DNA from: Flavobacterium aquaticum
GTDB lineage: Bacteria; Bacteroidota; Bacteroidia; Flavobacteriales; Flavobacteriaceae
Length of the DNA stretch: 64,000 nt
Reading direction: 5' to 3'
NCBI RefSeq assembly: GCF_003259835.1
Contig: NZ_QLMI01000002.1
Coordinates: 124,001 to 188,000, forward strand
The notes under the pieces are model-generated. The model was given only the letters and a program-made list of their open reading frames with translations. It was not told where the DNA came from and ran no database searches. The translations under genes were made by a program, and so were the position numbers. This document shows, piece by piece, positions 1-8,379 of the stretch (within the stretch, counting starts at the first letter, position 1; every line of letters begins with the position of its first letter).

Positions 1-1
1 A

Positions 2-232
2 GAAATTATCAAATTAAAACTTGAAAATGCCGATGAGCGTGTGCTTCGCATTGTAGATTCGGTTTTAAATGAATATTCGAAAGAAACTATTGCTTTTGAT
101 TCGAAAGGATATGCCTTAAATTTAGAAGAATACCATTTAAAAGTTGAAGAAGGTTTTGAAGACATTAAAAACAATAAAACTTTTTCTAATGACGAAATGG
201 CCTCAAAAATTCAGCAATTAAAAAAGCAATAA
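2..232 (+). CDS. Antitoxin-like protein of a toxin-antitoxin pair, 5' end cut by window edge
   Basis: The reading frame is open from base 2 with no stop, so the true start lies left of the window; the GTG at 41 is only an internal codon. About 76 residues are visible, acidic and helical in character, containing ADERVLRIVDSVLNEY near the beginning. This resembles the small antitoxins that precede ParE/RelE toxins in Flavobacteriia. The stop codon is directly followed by the ATG of the toxin gene, the usual arrangement in which the antitoxin is translated first. The role rests on this context and on general look; no DNA-binding domain is visible in the part present. Confidence 0.6.
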   Translation, partial: EIIKLKLENADERVLRIVDSVLNEYSKETIAFDSKGYALNLEEYHLKVEEGFEDIKNNKTFSNDEMASKIQQLKKQ

Positions 233-520
233 ATGATGTTTTCGGTTATTTGGACTTCAAAATCTTTCGAAGATATTTCAAACATACATCATTATCTCAC
301 AAACAAAATTTCTATTGAAACTGCAAATAAAATCGTTGACGAGATTTATCAAGCTCCTAATTCGATTACTTTTGTAGAACAATTTCAAATAGATGAATTT
401 CGAAAGGATTGTAGAAGAATTATTGTTAGAAATTATAAAATTCTTTACCATATAAAAGATTCTGAAATATTCATAATTAGAATTTTTAATACATTTCAAG
501 ACCCAATAAAAAGTTTATAA
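233..520 (+). CDS. RelE/ParE-family toxin
   Basis: A 95-residue protein with the size and motif order of the ParE/RelE fold: an N-terminal strand (VIWTSKSFEDI), a long helix ending near residue 45, then DEFRKDCRRIIVRNYKILYH and a final strand IFIIRIFNTFQDP. The block R(K)xCRRIIVxNYxILY is typical of ParE-type toxins, which act on gyrase, or RelE-type toxins, which cut mRNA on ribosomes; the sequence alone does not decide which. The gene starts immediately after the antitoxin stop with two ATGs in a row, suggesting translational coupling. The next gene begins one base after its stop. Confidence 0.85.
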   Translation: MMFSVIWTSKSFEDISNIHHYLTNKISIETANKIVDEIYQAPNSITFVEQFQIDEFRKDCRRIIVRNYKILYHIKDSEIFIIRIFNTFQDPIKSL

Positions 521-521
521 A

Positions 522-1163
522 ATGCATTTTATATCAGAAGATTTAGAAGATTACGTTGCCAATCATTCCCAAGCGGAACCTGAATTATTAGCGAAATTAA
601 ACAAAGAAACCTATCAAAAAATCATGCAACCACGAATGTTAAGTGGTCATTTTCAAGGTAGAGTTTTGAGTATGCTTTCAAAAATCATTCGCCCGAAACA
701 TATTTTGGAAATTGGAACGTATACGGGTTATGCTGCGTTATGTTTAGCAGAAGGATTAGCTGAAAACGGAACTTTAGATACGATTGATATTGAAGAAGAA
801 TTAGTGGATTTTCAAAGAAAATATTTTGACGCTTCGCCTTGGAAAGACCAAATTTTTCAACATTTAGGTGATGCGGTTGATATTATCCCAACTTTAAATA
901 AAAAATTTGATTTGGTTTTTATTGATGCTGATAAAGAAAATTATGTAAATTACTTTCACTTAATCGTTCCCATGATGAACAAAGGCGGAATTATCCTATC
1001 AGACAATGTTTTGTGGAGCGGAAAAGTACTGGAAGAAGTTAAAACAAATGATAAAAGCACACCCGTTTTATTAGAATACAATCAACTATTGAATACTGAC
1101 CCAAGAGTAGAAACGGTTTTATTGCCTATTCGTGATGGTTTGACGGTTAGTCGTGTTTTGTAA
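522..1163 (+). CDS. SAM-dependent O-methyltransferase, class I
   Basis: 213 residues, the normal length for the COMT-like O-methyltransferase family (Methyltransf_3), which includes TrmR, the tRNA 5-hydroxyuridine methyltransferase. The SAM-binding glycine motif is EIGTYTGY at residues 63-70, the acidic metal/SAM loop is FIDADKENY at 133-141, and DNVLWSG at 161-167 is a family hallmark. It is soluble and has no signal peptide. Substrate cannot be read from sequence; tRNA or a small catechol-type metabolite are both possible. Its 3' end overlaps the convergent PAP2 gene by 17 bases, so the two transcripts run into each other tail to tail. Confidence 0.9.
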   Translation: MHFISEDLEDYVANHSQAEPELLAKLNKETYQKIMQPRMLSGHFQGRVLSMLSKIIRPKHILEIGTYTGYAALCLAEGLAENGTLDTIDIEEELVDFQRKYFDASPWKDQIFQHLGDAVDIIPTLNKKFDLVFIDADKENYVNYFHLIVPMMNKGGIILSDNVLWSGKVLEEVKTNDKSTPVLLEYNQLLNTDPRVETVLLPIRDGLTVSRVL

Positions 1164-1833
1164 TGAAATTGTATTTTTTACCAAAGAACAAATACAATTT
1201 ATAACATCCAAATCCGAAAATTGCTCCAAATACATAACCCGTAAGAATATCTCCCGGAAAATGCAATCCTAAGTAAATTCTGCTAAAAGCAAAAATTAGT
1301 GGAAACAAAAACAACAAATAAGTATGTTTGTAATATTTACGAAGAATTAATACAACAAAAGTTGTTGTTGCGAAAGAATTAGAAGCGTGTCCTGAGAAAA
1401 AGCTGAATGAGCTTCTCTTTTCTACTATTCGAGCTATTTGATTAACTTCCAAATCATTACATGGTCGTAAACGTTCGAAAGAATATTTGAATAGATTGGT
1501 AATTTGGTCTGTAAACGTAATTAAAGCAGCCAAGAAAAGAATGATGATAAATACATTTTTAGCTTTTTTTAGAAATATTTCATCATTATAATAGGAACGG
1601 TAAAAAAATAAAACTATAAATATTCCAATAGGTAAGAAAAGAGCAGATAAAAAATATCTCCAGAAACTAACATTAAAACCTTCTTTTTTAATTACAAGAT
1701 AAAAAACTGCAATAAAAAAAGGGATCCAATAAATTTGTTTTGTGATAATCATCCAAAAACCATCAAATGGTTCAGAGCCTAATCCGTTTAAAAAAAGGAA
1801 TAATTCTTTATCTAAGTTAATTAACTGCTCCAA
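1147..1833 (-). CDS. PAP2-family membrane phosphatase
   Basis: 228 residues with about six hydrophobic segments and all three phosphatase motifs of the PAP2 superfamily: KYSFERLRP (K116-P124, the K-x6-RP motif), SGH at 147-149, and SRIYLGLHFPGD at 184-195 (SR-x5-H-x3-D). Such enzymes remove phosphate from lipids, for example undecaprenyl pyrophosphate or phosphatidate, on the outer face of the inner membrane. The reading frame starts with TTG one base after the tatA stop; I keep this start because LINLDKELFLFLNGLG looks like the usual N-terminus and no ATG fits before the first membrane helix. It is probably cotranscribed with tatA. Confidence 0.88.
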   Translation of the reverse strand: MEQLINLDKELFLFLNGLGSEPFDGFWMIITKQIYWIPFFIAVFYLVIKKEGFNVSFWRYFLSALFLPIGIFIVLFFYRSYYNDEIFLKKAKNVFIIILFLAALITFTDQITNLFKYSFERLRPCNDLEVNQIARIVEKRSSFSFFSGHASNSFATTTFVVLILRKYYKHTYLLFLFPLIFAFSRIYLGLHFPGDILTGYVFGAIFGFGCYKLYLFFGKKYNFITKHD

Positions 1834-1834
1834 A

Positions 1835-2182
1835 TTACAATTGTCTTTTTACAGGTCCGGTAATACTTTCAATATCTTCTTTTACTTTTTCAATCGGATT
1901 TTGAACGTCTAAATTAATGTTTTCCATAGGATTTACCATTTTTGTAATTCCTTCTTTAGCTTTTGCTATTTCTTCAGAAACACCACCCGTTAAAGTATTC
2001 ATATCTAAACCAGCATCTTGAGTTCCTTTCTGAATTTCACTTTTAATCTCATTTGTGGCATTTTTTAATTGCGCCATACCTTTACCTAAAGCACGAGCAA
2101 TATCTGGAATCTTATCTGACCCAAATAACATTAAAACAACTAAAATGATGAAAAATAATTCGCCTCCTCCTATTCCAAACAT
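1835..2182 (-). CDS. tatA: Twin-arginine translocase subunit TatA/TatE family
   Basis: 115 residues with the TatA layout: one N-terminal membrane helix (about residues 6-22, GGELFFIILVVLMLFG), the hinge GSDKIPDIARALGKG, then an amphipathic helix and an acidic tail. TatA oligomers form the variable pore through which folded twin-arginine proteins cross the inner membrane. The FGSDKIP hinge and the KGMAQLKNATNEIKSE helix are typical of Bacteroidota TatA. TatC is not in this window. It lies just upstream of the PAP2 gene on the same strand with a one-base gap. Confidence 0.9.
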   Translation of the reverse strand: MFGIGGGELFFIILVVLMLFGSDKIPDIARALGKGMAQLKNATNEIKSEIQKGTQDAGLDMNTLTGGVSEEIAKAKEGITKMVNPMENINLDVQNPIEKVKEDIESITGPVKRQL

Positions 2183-2251
2183 AACGTATTGTTTTGAAAA
2201 TTAACTTCGCAAAGTTACAAAGTTTTACCCCTAAATTATCTTAAAGTAATC

Positions 2252-2278
2252 AAAAAAAAGACTATCCAAAGATAGTCT
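2252..2278 (-). terminator. Rho-independent terminator of the M1 peptidase unit
   Basis: An 8-bp perfect stem (2259-2266 pairs with 2271-2278) with a CAAA loop. Read on the minus strand it is followed by seven T, from the A run at 2252-2258. It lies just after the M1 peptidase stop. Confidence 0.85.
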
Positions 2279-2284
2279 TAATTC

Positions 2285-4561
2285 TTATTTCTTTTCTAAA
2301 GTATCAAATTTTGATTCTGTTCCTCCTTTAGGCCAATAGTTATTTTCAACATCAATATCAGCTGTTTCTAATTTTGGATCTAATTGAATTTTTACCACTT
2401 TTTTCTCTGTTGCGAAAACTCTCTTAGCGGTATCATTGTTCTTTCTCCAAATTTGAGCAGGGAATTTTTGAGTTTCACTTGTTCCATCTTCAAATTGAAG
2501 TTCAACGATAATTGGCATGATTAATCCTCCTGGTTTTTCAAACTCTACTTCGTAGAAATATTTAGGCGATTTTAACGCATTTTTTTCTTCCGCAGTGTAA
2601 TTTTTATCTAAATAATCTGCAAGCGCTTGCACATTTTTAGCATCAAATCCTTTTTTCAATTCAGGTTTAAAATCTGGAGCATCTTCTGCAACTAAGTACA
2701 ACATTGGCTCACCATCGCTAATTTTTCTTCCTCTTCTATTGAACATCGCTTGTGTTTCTTTAGAAGCTTCTGTAGAAACAAAATACTGCTTAACCGATTT
2801 TACTCCAATATCTGTATAATCTGTTGAATAGAACCAACCTCTCCAAAACCAATCTAAATCTACAGCCGAAGCATCTTCCATAGTTCTGAAGAAATCTTCT
2901 GGTGTTGGGTGTTTGAATTTCCAACGGTTTGCATAGGTTTTGAAAGCATGGTCAAATAACTCTCTTCCCATGATGGTTTCTCTTAAAATATTTAAACCTG
3001 TAGCTGGCTTTCCGTATGCATTAGCTCCAAATTGGTAGATATTTTCAGAGTTTGACATGATAGGTTCTAAATATTTTTGATTTCCTTTCATGTAAGGCAC
3101 AATATTTTTGGCTGGACCTCTTGTTGCTGGAAAATTTGGATCGAAAGAAGTTTCCGTTAAGTATTCTAAGAATGTATTTAAACCTTCATCCATCCAAGAC
3201 CATTGTCTTTCGTCTGAATTTACAATCATTGGGAAGAAGTTGTGTCCAACTTCGTGGATGATAACTCCTAACATTCCATATTTAATTCTATCACTTACAA
3301 ATCCTTTTTCATCAGGACGACCGTAGTTCCAACAAATCATTGGATATTCCATTCCTTGATCTTCTGCTGAAACTGAAACGGCTTTTGGATAAGGATAATC
3401 AAATGTAAAATGTGAATAGGTTTTTAAAGTATGAGCTACCGCTTTTGTAGATAAATCTCCCCAAAGTGGATTAGCTTCTTTTGGATAAATCGAAATTGCT
3501 AAAGGCTTGTTTGTTGGTAAATCAACTGCCATAGCGTCAATTATGAATTTTCTTGATGTAGAAAAACCGAAGTCACGAACATTTTGCGCTTTAAACTTCC
3601 ATGTTTTCTTTTTGTCTGAAAAACTTTTTTCAGCAGCAATAGCTTCGTCTTGTGTTACAATAATAACAGGCTTATCGAATGTTTTTTCTGCTAATTCCCA
3701 TCTTTTTACTTGTTCTGGGGTAAAAACTTCGCTTCTATTTTGTAAAACTCCTGTTGCTTCCATAACATGGTCAGCAGGAACTGTAATATTTACTTCGTAA
3801 TCTCCAAAAACTAAAGCAAATTCTCCTCTTCCCCAAAACTGCATGTTTTGCCATCCTTCAACATCATTATAAACTGCCATTCTTGGAAAAAACTGAGCCA
3901 TCACATACAAACGATTTCCATCTGGAAACTGCTCATAACCAGAACGACCGTTATTAGCTCCTTCCATGTAATTCACAATATTATACCACCATTTGATTGA
4001 GAACGAAATCTTCTCACCATTTTTCAAAGGCTTAGGCAAATCAATACGCATCATGGTTTGATTGATGGTATATTTCATCGAATTCCCTTTAGCATCTTTA
4101 ACATATTCAATATTAAATCCACCATCAAAAGGTTTATCCATGTATTTCTTTGCAAAACCACTTGTAGAAATGGCTTTGTCCATGTTTTGACTTTCTACTA
4201 AAGGCGTTTTAGAATCGGGTCTTTCTATGTTTTGCTCTAATTGTACCCATAAATACTCTAAAGCTTCAGGTGCGTTATTGTAGTAGGTTATTGTTTCAGA
4301 ACCATATAATTTCTTGTTTTTATCATCTAACTCCAGATTCATTTTATAATCTGCTTTTTGCTGATAATATGCTGGTCCTGGAGCTCCAGAAGCTGTTCTA
4401 AACATATTTGGAGTTGCCATTTCATCATACATTTGACGAAACTTATTCTCGTTATAATGTCCAAGCTCTCGCTTTTTTTCTTCTGTTTTTACATCCTGAG
4501 CTATAGCTCCAAAAGATATAACTAACGTTAGAAAAGCACTAAATACAATTGACTTTTTCAT
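2285..4561 (-). CDS. M1-family zinc metallopeptidase, exported
   Basis: 758 residues beginning with a signal peptide (MKKSIVFSAFLTLVISFGAIAQ). The gluzincin motif HEVGH is at 436-440 and the third zinc ligand is E459, giving HExxH-x18-E exactly; the WMDEGL context is normal for M1 enzymes. The N-terminal half carries the M1 beta-saddle (LYGSETITYYNNAPEALEYLWVQLEQNI). The classical GAMEN exopeptidase signature is replaced by a sequence around SAEDQGMEYPMICW, as seen in the exported Bacteroidota branch. It probably trims peptides in the periplasm or at the cell surface. It is the last gene of a four-gene minus-strand unit, 15 bases after the DUF6702 gene. Confidence 0.9.
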   Translation of the reverse strand: MKKSIVFSAFLTLVISFGAIAQDVKTEEKKRELGHYNENKFRQMYDEMATPNMFRTASGAPGPAYYQQKADYKMNLELDDKNKKLYGSETITYYNNAPEALEYLWVQLEQNIERPDSKTPLVESQNMDKAISTSGFAKKYMDKPFDGGFNIEYVKDAKGNSMKYTINQTMMRIDLPKPLKNGEKISFSIKWWYNIVNYMEGANNGRSGYEQFPDGNRLYVMAQFFPRMAVYNDVEGWQNMQFWGRGEFALVFGDYEVNITVPADHVMEATGVLQNRSEVFTPEQVKRWELAEKTFDKPVIIVTQDEAIAAEKSFSDKKKTWKFKAQNVRDFGFSTSRKFIIDAMAVDLPTNKPLAISIYPKEANPLWGDLSTKAVAHTLKTYSHFTFDYPYPKAVSVSAEDQGMEYPMICWNYGRPDEKGFVSDRIKYGMLGVIIHEVGHNFFPMIVNSDERQWSWMDEGLNTFLEYLTETSFDPNFPATRGPAKNIVPYMKGNQKYLEPIMSNSENIYQFGANAYGKPATGLNILRETIMGRELFDHAFKTYANRWKFKHPTPEDFFRTMEDASAVDLDWFWRGWFYSTDYTDIGVKSVKQYFVSTEASKETQAMFNRRGRKISDGEPMLYLVAEDAPDFKPELKKGFDAKNVQALADYLDKNYTAEEKNALKSPKYFYEVEFEKPGGLIMPIIVELQFEDGTSETQKFPAQIWRKNNDTAKRVFATEKKVVKIQLDPKLETADIDVENNYWPKGGTESKFDTLEKK

Positions 4562-4576
4562 ATAATTGAATTCTTT

Positions 4577-5083
4577 TTAATAGTCTATTTTTTGATTGGT
4601 ATCACTATTAGTAAACAAAAAGCTGTTTTTGTTACTATTAACATTCACATGAACTATATTCTGTTGCTCCTTATAAATATCGGTTAGTAACGAATTAAAG
4701 ATTTCGAAGGTATTTATTTTTTTTGAAACGGCAATTTTAGTGTAAAAAATTAACACATCACCTTCTACTTCTCGAGCTAAATATTCAATGTTTTGCGATT
4801 TTTTATTGATAGAAATTTTAATTTTTTCTTTCAAATATTCCTGAATTAGAGCATCTGCATTTTCAATTTCTCTTGAAGATGTTAAGTAAAATTTCTTTTT
4901 AAATCTTTTTTCCAATGCTTTTTCTAGGTCGTCAATAAAAATTCGGGAAGTAATTTCTACTCTTTTTTTGTTTGGGACAAAATCAATTTGAGTTACAGAC
5001 ACATAAAATTTATGCCAAGCAAATGAGCTCATCATTACAATCATAAAGATTGGCAAAACAAATCGAAATAAATTCTTTTTCAT
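4577..5083 (-). CDS. DUF6702 family protein, membrane-anchored or exported
   Basis: 168 residues: a hydrophobic N-terminus (about 7-23) and then a small predicted beta-rich domain opening with WHKFYVSVTQIDFVPNKKRVEITSR. This HKFYVSxTxIxY opening followed by a helical FIDDLE segment is characteristic of DUF6702, a Bacteroidota-specific family that regularly sits beside an M1 peptidase. No catalytic residues are apparent and the function is unknown. It is flanked closely by the M1 gene downstream and the carboxypeptidase-regulatory-like gene upstream (16 bases), so it is probably one transcript with both. Confidence 0.8.
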   Translation of the reverse strand: MKKNLFRFVLPIFMIVMMSSFAWHKFYVSVTQIDFVPNKKRVEITSRIFIDDLEKALEKRFKKKFYLTSSREIENADALIQEYLKEKIKISINKKSQNIEYLAREVEGDVLIFYTKIAVSKKINTFEIFNSLLTDIYKEQQNIVHVNVNSNKNSFLFTNSDTNQKIDY

Positions 5084-5099
5084 TTGGTAAAAATAGCAA

Positions 5100-5936
5100 T
5101 TATTCTTTTTGATTTTCTGATTTGAATTCTTTTGCTTTTAAAGTTAAATACTGAATAAGTTGCAATTCGTATTCCGATTTTAAAAACAAGGACAAATCTT
5201 TAATTGGCATTTCGGCATATTGCAAAAACAATGGAATATCTTTATGTTTAATTTTTAAGGTTTCTACGAAAAAATTATGTGAAAAACGCTCAAACATGTG
5301 GTCGGAAAAAGATTTAGATTGAATATCGCGTTCTCTTCGTTCTTCAAAAACACGCTCCGAATGCTTTTTAGAATTTCTATCTTTTGCAAATAAACTCACA
5401 ATTCCTGCTCCAATTGCTAGAAAATTAAAATTTGAACCATTTGGCGCCAACTGACTTGGCATTGCCGTATTTACAGGAGTTCCTATCCGAACATCATCTT
5501 CATAGTACATGACTTTTTTAGCATCAATTTTAGCAAAACCATCACCATAAACTTGAATTCGTTTTATATCTTCTTCTATTATTCCAGTAAGTGTGTAGGG
5601 CGTAATTTCTACTTCATTTAACTCGGTAACTCTTACTTGTAATCTAATTTCAAGCTCTTCTAACCAAAAATCCTTATCGGTTAAAATATATTTTTTAGAA
5701 TCGTATGAAAGTCCTTGAATAAAAAGCGTATCTGTGGCTCTTGCTTTAATTGAAAATTTCCCATCTAAATTAGTAACCGCTCCTACATTTGAAGTAATAT
5801 TAAAAACCGTTAAATTTTCAACTTCTATTGAATCCGCTACAATTCTTCCTTTCAAAACTTTTCTTTCTACATGTTGTGCTGTTCCAAATTGGAAAATAAA
5901 AAAAAAGAAAATAAAAAGTACGTAATTATTTTTCAT
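5100..5936 (-). CDS. Exported carboxypeptidase-regulatory-like domain protein (copy 2 of a pair)
   Basis: 278 residues: a signal peptide (MKNNYVLFIFFFFIFQFGTAQ), then a CarboxypepD_reg-like beta-sandwich at about residues 27-95 (LKGRIVADSIEVENLTVFN, VGAVTNLDGKFSIKA, DTLFIQGLSY), then about 180 residues of mostly helical sequence without a known domain. In Bacteroidota this beta-sandwich is the N-terminal domain of many TonB-dependent receptors, but there is no plug or barrel here. It shares layout and several phrases with the upstream gene (FxSxHMFER.S.NFFVETLKI against FERKYFVETLKI), so they are paralogues. The first 11 bases overlap the end of that gene. Confidence 0.8.
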   Translation of the reverse strand: MKNNYVLFIFFFFIFQFGTAQHVERKVLKGRIVADSIEVENLTVFNITSNVGAVTNLDGKFSIKARATDTLFIQGLSYDSKKYILTDKDFWLEELEIRLQVRVTELNEVEITPYTLTGIIEEDIKRIQVYGDGFAKIDAKKVMYYEDDVRIGTPVNTAMPSQLAPNGSNFNFLAIGAGIVSLFAKDRNSKKHSERVFEERRERDIQSKSFSDHMFERFSHNFFVETLKIKHKDIPLFLQYAEMPIKDLSLFLKSEYELQLIQYLTLKAKEFKSENQKE

Positions 5937-6702
5937 TTGAAGTCTTATTTGAAATTTCTAGCTCTTTTAATTTTAAATATTCAACTGCTAATTCTGAAAG
6001 AACAAAAGTAGCCATCGTTTTATTTTTATCCTTCATTGATCTTGCAAATTTTTCATTTTCAACAATGTAAAACAGAAAACCATCAACATATTCATCAGGA
6101 ATTTTTAATGTTTCCACGAAATACTTTCTTTCAAAATAATCTGAAGTTTTAGCTTGTAGCATTTCTTTTCTCTCCACTATCACTTCTTTTTTCAAAATAG
6201 CGGTTCTTCCGCTTATGGAATTAATCAAACCGTCAACACTCATTCCTCCTAACGGAATTAACAAAGGACTATACCATTTAAATTCTTCTGCCGCAGCAAG
6301 CTTACGTTCGGCTGGCGTGTATGTTTTTTGATTGGCTGGAACAATCCCTAGCGCAACAGCATTGATGTTTTTGTAATTGATAATGGCTACTTCCTCTAAT
6401 TCTGTTATAAGCGATTCCATTTTAATTAATAATAAATCATTTGGGAAATCAGTTTGTTTTATAACATATCGTGTAGCTTTTAAATTTACAGCACTAAATT
6501 GAAGCGTATCTGAAACTTTTGCTTTTATTTGAAAATAGCCTCTTGAGTCAGTTACTACTCCATTTCGTTTAGACAAATTAATAACGTGAATTCCTTCCAA
6601 CAAAGAAGATTCTGAAACTATTTTTCCATTAATAATAGAATCATTTTGTGACAAAACGACTAAAGGAAAAAAAATAAAAAGCAGAAGTAATCGTTTTGCC
6701 AT
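5926..6702 (-). CDS. Exported carboxypeptidase-regulatory-like domain protein (copy 1 of a pair)
   Basis: 258 residues with signal peptide (MAKRLLLLFIFFPLVVLSQ), a CarboxypepD_reg-like domain at about 22-95 (INGKIVSESSLLEGIHVINLS, GVVTDSRGYFQIKAKVSDTL), then a helical C-terminal region ending in FVLSELAVEYLKLKELE. It is the first gene of the minus-strand unit that ends with the M1 peptidase. The paralogous pair probably arose by tandem duplication. The C-terminal region recognises nothing I know; a periplasmic role connected with the peptidase is an inference from position only. Confidence 0.8.
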   Translation of the reverse strand: MAKRLLLLFIFFPLVVLSQNDSIINGKIVSESSLLEGIHVINLSKRNGVVTDSRGYFQIKAKVSDTLQFSAVNLKATRYVIKQTDFPNDLLLIKMESLITELEEVAIINYKNINAVALGIVPANQKTYTPAERKLAAAEEFKWYSPLLIPLGGMSVDGLINSISGRTAILKKEVIVERKEMLQAKTSDYFERKYFVETLKIPDEYVDGFLFYIVENEKFARSMKDKNKTMATFVLSELAVEYLKLKELEISNKTSNEK

Positions 6703-6792
6703 AAAGTTTATTTATATGATTTGTAAATTTAAGTGGAAACTTTTAAAATGAAATCCTAACAAGATGATAAACTTATGTTAAGACAAATTTGG

Positions 6793-6800
6793 TAGCTTTG
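6793..6800 (+). promoter_or_regulatory. Probable -7 promoter element of pepE
   Basis: TAGCTTTG matches the Bacteroidota -7 consensus TAnnTTTG and lies 14 bases before the pepE ATG, leaving a very short leader. No good -33 TTG was seen at the right distance. Confidence 0.6.
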
Positions 6801-6814
6801 TAAAAAAATAATCG

Positions 6815-7522
6815 ATGAAAAATATAATTATTGCCAGCACTTCTACTTTACATGGAGGCGAATATTTAGACTATTTATTACCTGAATTGCAATTGTTCTT
6901 TTCCAACGTAAAAGAGTTACTTTTTATTCCATACGCAAGACCTAGCGGAATTTCACATGATGATTACACTAAAAAAGTTGGTGAAGCTTTTACAAAAATT
7001 AACATCAAAGTAAAAGGAATTCATGAATTTGAAAATCCAACTGAAGCAGTTGAAAAGGCTGAAGGAATTTTTACTGGCGGAGGAAATACTTTTTTATTAG
7101 TAAGTCAATTATACAAAAACAATGTAATTGATACATTAGAAAGAGTAGTCAAAAACGGAACACCTTACTTAGGAACAAGCGCTGGAAGTAATATTTGTGG
7201 TTTAACAATGAGTACGACGAACGATATGCCAATTATGTATCCTCCAAGTTTTAGAACTTTAGGATTTGTTTCATTTAATATAAATCCGCATTACTTAGAT
7301 CCTATTGAAGGTTCAACACACATGGGAGAAACGCGCGAAACCAGAATTAATGAATTTCATCATTTTAATCCGCAATCTGTTGTAGGATTGAGAGAAGGAA
7401 GTTGGCTAGCTGTAAAAGGCGATTCTGTAAAACTAAAGGGAACGTTAACCGCTCGAATTTTCAAAAGAAATGAAACTCCTATTGAAGTAACCCCAGAAAC
7501 CGAACTAAAAGATTTGAAATAA
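6815..7522 (+). CDS. pepE: Peptidase E (alpha-aspartyl dipeptidase), family S51
   Basis: 235 residues, the usual length for cytoplasmic PepE, which splits Asp-Xaa dipeptides. The nucleophile elbow GTSAGSN is at 120-126 with catalytic S122, and H159 in NINPHY fits the catalytic histidine (S120 and H157 in the E. coli enzyme). FTGGGNTFLL at 86-95 is the second family signature. It has no signal peptide. It stands alone between divergent and convergent neighbours, with its own promoter and a strong terminator six bases after its stop. Confidence 0.93.
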   Translation: MKNIIIASTSTLHGGEYLDYLLPELQLFFSNVKELLFIPYARPSGISHDDYTKKVGEAFTKINIKVKGIHEFENPTEAVEKAEGIFTGGGNTFLLVSQLYKNNVIDTLERVVKNGTPYLGTSAGSNICGLTMSTTNDMPIMYPPSFRTLGFVSFNINPHYLDPIEGSTHMGETRETRINEFHHFNPQSVVGLREGSWLAVKGDSVKLKGTLTARIFKRNETPIEVTPETELKDLK

Positions 7523-7527
7523 AAAAA

Positions 7528-7551
7528 GCCTTGCAAATGCAAGGCTTTTTT
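7528..7551 (+). terminator. Terminator after pepE, usable from both sides
   Basis: A 7-bp stem (GCCTTGC 7528-7534 with 7539-7545), AAAT loop, six T on the right and seven A on the left. It ends pepE and probably also the tRNA transcript coming from the other strand. Confidence 0.9.
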
Positions 7552-7552
7552 G

Positions 7553-7628
<76 letters not shown>

Positions 7629-7659
7629 AGGTGATAATTTTTAAAACTTTATCTTGTTT

Positions 7660-7735
<76 letters not shown>

Positions 7736-7763
7736 ATAACAAAAGCGTTAACTTTTGTGGGTG

Positions 7764-7796
7764 CAAATATACTTTAAAAGTTTTGGTAATTGCAAA
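7764..7796 (-). promoter_or_regulatory. Promoter of the tRNA-Gly pair
   Basis: On the minus strand TTTG (7793-7796) followed after 21 bases by TATATTTG (7771-7764) matches the flavobacterial -33/-7 promoter. The predicted RNA start is about 20 bases before the first tRNA. Confidence 0.75.
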
Positions 7797-7891
7797 TTTT
7801 TTTAAATATTTTTTTCAGAGCTATTGTACTAACTTTACACTGAAATTAACGCTTTTCTCTAAAATATTAACTTTTAACGAGTTATATAATT

Positions 7892-8329
7892 ATGACAATA
7901 AAAAAAATCAGTTCGGTTGAAACATATCCTGTGCGACATGAAGTTTTAAGAAACGGAAAACCTATTGAAACTTGCCAGTTTAAAGGCGATGATGATGAAA
8001 ATACGACTCATTTTGGATTGTTTTTAGAAGATAAACTCGTTGGAATCATCTCCGTTTTTAAAGAAAACAATAATTTATTTTCAGAATTAAATCAATTTCA
8101 AATTAGAGGAATGGCGGTTTTAGAAGAATTTCAAGGTAAAGGATTTGGAGCCGAATTAGTAAAAGAAGCTGAAAATCATTGCATTAATCTGAACACAGAT
8201 TTAATTTGGTTCAACGCAAGAGAAAATGCGGTTCCGTTTTACGAAAAATTAGACTATAAAATTATTGGCGATTCTTTTTTAATTTCCGATGTTGGCATTC
8301 ATTTTGCGATGTACAAGAAAATACACTAA
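7892..8329 (+). CDS. GNAT-family N-acetyltransferase
   Basis: 145 residues with the GNAT core: QIRGMAVLEEFQGKGFGAELVKEAE at about 70-94, where QGKGFG is the acetyl-CoA pyrophosphate loop (Q/RxxGxG/A), then DLIWFNARENAVPFYEKLDYKIIGD, the usual motif B with N, A and the FYEKLGF-like turn. The substrate is unknown. It is soluble and intact. It stands downstream of the tRNA promoter region on the opposite strand and 50 bases before the L,D-transpeptidase gene, so it may share its transcript. Confidence 0.88.
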   Translation: MTIKKISSVETYPVRHEVLRNGKPIETCQFKGDDDENTTHFGLFLEDKLVGIISVFKENNNLFSELNQFQIRGMAVLEEFQGKGFGAELVKEAENHCINLNTDLIWFNARENAVPFYEKLDYKIIGDSFLISDVGIHFAMYKKIH

Positions 8330-8379
8330 GAAGATTTTCAATAATTCTTCTTATATTTATATCACAATTGTTGCTCTCT

